From the NCBI RefSeq assembly GCF_000003855.2, contig NW_003101674.1, positions 421,178-441,749 of the forward strand: a stretch of DNA of 20,572 nucleotides, in the 5' to 3' direction. The translations under genes and the position numbers were made by a program. Source of the stretch: Blastomyces gilchristii SLH14081. Its lineage: Eukaryota; Ascomycota; Eurotiomycetes; Onygenales; Ajellomycetaceae. How positions within the stretch are numbered: position 1 is the first letter of the stretch; every line of letters begins with the position of its first letter. The notes beneath the pieces were generated by a model, which was not told where the DNA came from, did not search any database, and saw only the letters and a list, made by a program, of their open reading frames with translations. Below are positions 18,860-20,572 of the stretch, piece by piece.

Positions 18860-20572
18860 GATTGCTTGGCCTAATAATTCACCTGGAACATGAAACTTGT
18901 GATTTTGAAATGATTGAATCAGATTGGGATGTAGAAGATGTCAGAGAAGAAATATTATTTAATTTCATCAGAGAGATCTGTGTATGATACTTATTACTGC
19001 TTTTAGAAGATTGTATAGAGCTTCTACAGTGTTTTGAGCTCACTGTTAATTTTCTTGTAGATCTCTTTGAGATCTCTGTGAATATCTGCTTTGCTAACTG
19101 TGCTTTACAATATTTAGCAGCACATTCTTTCTTCTCTTTTTACAGTTAAAGCTTTCATTCATCTCACTGTTACTTCTTTATAAGATATTTAGCTGCAGCT
19201 GCAGCTTTGATCTTCTTATAATATTAAGCAGCTTCTAATTGTTTCTTCTTATATTATTTCTTTCACTTCATGAGCTCTATCTGCTTTTGCTTATGAAGAA
19301 TCACTCATTGAAGCTTCATATTCTTCTTATATATCTGATAATTGATTTTTACAGCTTTATTAGCATCTGCTTACTCTTTCACAGTCTGCATCTTAATGAG
19401 AGAAAAGAATTGAGTAAGTGAGAAATTTGATGAATTAAGCAATTTCATATATTTACTCTGTTTATATTATTTTCTCTTATTATTTAGAGCAGTCTGAAGA
19501 TTTCTATTCTCTATTAAGAGAGTCTCTCTGTTCAGAGCAATATTCTTCTCAGTATGAAGAATCTTTTTAATATCAACTGAAAGTCAGCAGTGATATTGAT
19601 TTATCTACTTTATCAGATCTTATAAAACTTGTATAGATGTAGATATACACTGCTGAAGCAGTTCTGAGAGTGTAAGTGAATGTGATTAAATCTTTCCAAG
19701 AATACAGATAGAATCTATAGAATGTATACTAGTGATTATAAAGATAGATTTAATATTTTCTGCAGTTGTAGAGATTTCTCATATAGCATGAAATAATTAT
19801 CAAAAATCTCACTTTGTAATTCAAATAAAGTCATAGTCAGAATATGTATAGAAATCTAGTTGATCTGAATATGTCTTTGTAAGTGAGTCAAATATTTCAA
19901 CATTTAGTGACTGTAAACAGTGTGTAGAGTGAAGAGAAAGAATAGCAAGTAAAATTCAATTTCAATCTATATAATCAATGAATGTCATATTTATATGAGA
20001 TGAATAACTATCTAATATAAGCAGACAGTAATGATTTCTTGCTTTTTACTTTGTATAAGAATTAAACACCTGTTTCAGTCAGATTAATTCATATTCATTA
20101 TTACTTTATTCAATTTCTGAAGCAGTAAAGTATATCTGATTTTTTTTAGAATTAAAATCTTTAAGTTATATATCTTACATATCTCTTGATTCTCTGTGAT
20201 AAATAAGTACAGATGAAATTGTAGTTTCATCTGTATAAATATTAGTAAGCAGAGAAATGAATTCTCTACTATTATTCTGCACTGCTTTAATTGTATACTT
20301 CTATTTGAGAGCTTCTATAGAAATGATTCACTTAAGAATATAAAGAAGATCAAGAAGAAAGTCTTTTTCATCAAAATTGTAGATGTTCTGAGATAGAATA
20401 TTATACTGCTTGATCTTCTGCTGTAACTATTCAATAAAAGTTAGTGAAAAGCTCATGAAATTGTATATAAAAAGAAACAAAAAAACTGCAATTATAAGAA
20501 TAAAGAATTATTTAAAATAGTAGCTATTATTCATCTATTTTCTCTTTTGATTTAGAGTATAAATATAGATGC
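18860..20572 (-). pseudogene. pogo/Fot1-like DDD transposase relic (start outside window)
   Basis: This is minus-strand cut-and-paste transposase of the Tc1/mariner superfamily, pogo branch. The catalytic core is in one frame. NFDEKDF has the first Asp at 20372-20370. LILDSYSSH has the second Asp at 20012-20010. QSLNVEIF at about 19904 has Asn where the third Asp of LDVGIF is expected. The second and third positions are 36 residues apart, which fits DD35D. After the core there is a Lys/Ala/Gln-rich, coiled-coil-like C-terminus (about 19420-19080, with AAAAAK near 19195-19210), typical of fungal pogo transposases. Its last recognisable codons lie near 18860-18900. Many Trp positions read TGA. 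The DNA-binding N-terminus and the 5' inverted repeat are beyond the window edge. Confidence 0.83.

Noticed and set aside
19239..19421. 60-codon plus-strand Leu-rich ORF, possibly membrane peptide
   Set aside because: It is the complement of the Lys/Gln-rich C-terminus of the pogo transposase. The hydrophobic look is an antisense artefact.
1..20572. A species-level assignment (for example an Onygenales genome, where CpG-depleted repeats are known)
   Set aside because: The CpG-poor repeats and transposon families fit several Pezizomycotina lineages. No host gene is present to decide.
1..20572. A previously undescribed gene system or defence locus
   Set aside because: All recognisable coding sequence belongs to known transposable-element families and is disabled. 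No intact host or accessory gene was found.

Overview
This window looks like a gene-free, AT-rich repeat block from a filamentous ascomycete (Pezizomycotina). I see no host gene, rRNA, intact tRNA or CRISPR array. Nearly everything is nested transposable-element wreckage. It was decayed by a C-to-T process of the RIP (repeat-induced point mutation) kind. CpG, CpC and GpG are almost absent from most of it, while CpA/TpG and CpT/ApG remain common. Conserved tryptophans are read as TGA, the codon expected when the first C of CC(A) on the other strand is hit. Reading frames often stay in phase over kilobases while filling with stop codons. The species cannot be named from the sequence.

Layout. 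1-6415 is the left, 3'-clipped copy of a Tad-like non-LTR retrotransposon (LINE) on the minus strand. It is interrupted by a 506-bp hAT-type miniature element (893-1398, 8-bp target duplication) and by a 1,088-bp SINE-like element (4213-5300, 11-bp target duplication). The SINE-like element has a tRNA-like head and a 3' tail shared with the LINE. 6416 to about 7360 is a plus-strand Ty3/Gypsy pol fragment into which the left LINE appears to have inserted. About 7361-8499 plus 16160-18199 are the two halves of a plus-strand Ty1/Copia pol. They are split by a full-length 7.66-kb minus-strand copy of the same LINE (8500-16159), which is bounded by a 15-bp target duplication. 18283-18704 is the Copia 3' LTR. 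From about 18860 to the window end lies a minus-strand pogo/Fot1-like transposase relic.

The right LINE is the most informative element. ORF1 is a gag-like protein with zinc knuckles. Its TGA stop overlaps the ORF2 start as ATGA. ORF2 encodes endonuclease, reverse transcriptase, RNase H and a C-terminal Cys motif, all in one frame across 3.96 kb. The 5' UTR carries a 53-bp minisatellite just upstream of ORF1, 164-190-bp promoter-like monomers, and a roughly 300-bp 5'-terminal block that has kept its GC content. Inferred order of events: the Gypsy/Copia junction formed, both LINE copies inserted, the SINE and hAT element then inserted into the left LINE, and mutation was widespread but patchy.

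What may be new here: the CpS-biased (CpC and CpG) mutation signature, the LINE/SINE pair sharing a tail of more than 300 bp, and GC-retaining islands that ignore element boundaries. I found no evidence of a novel enzymatic or defence system.
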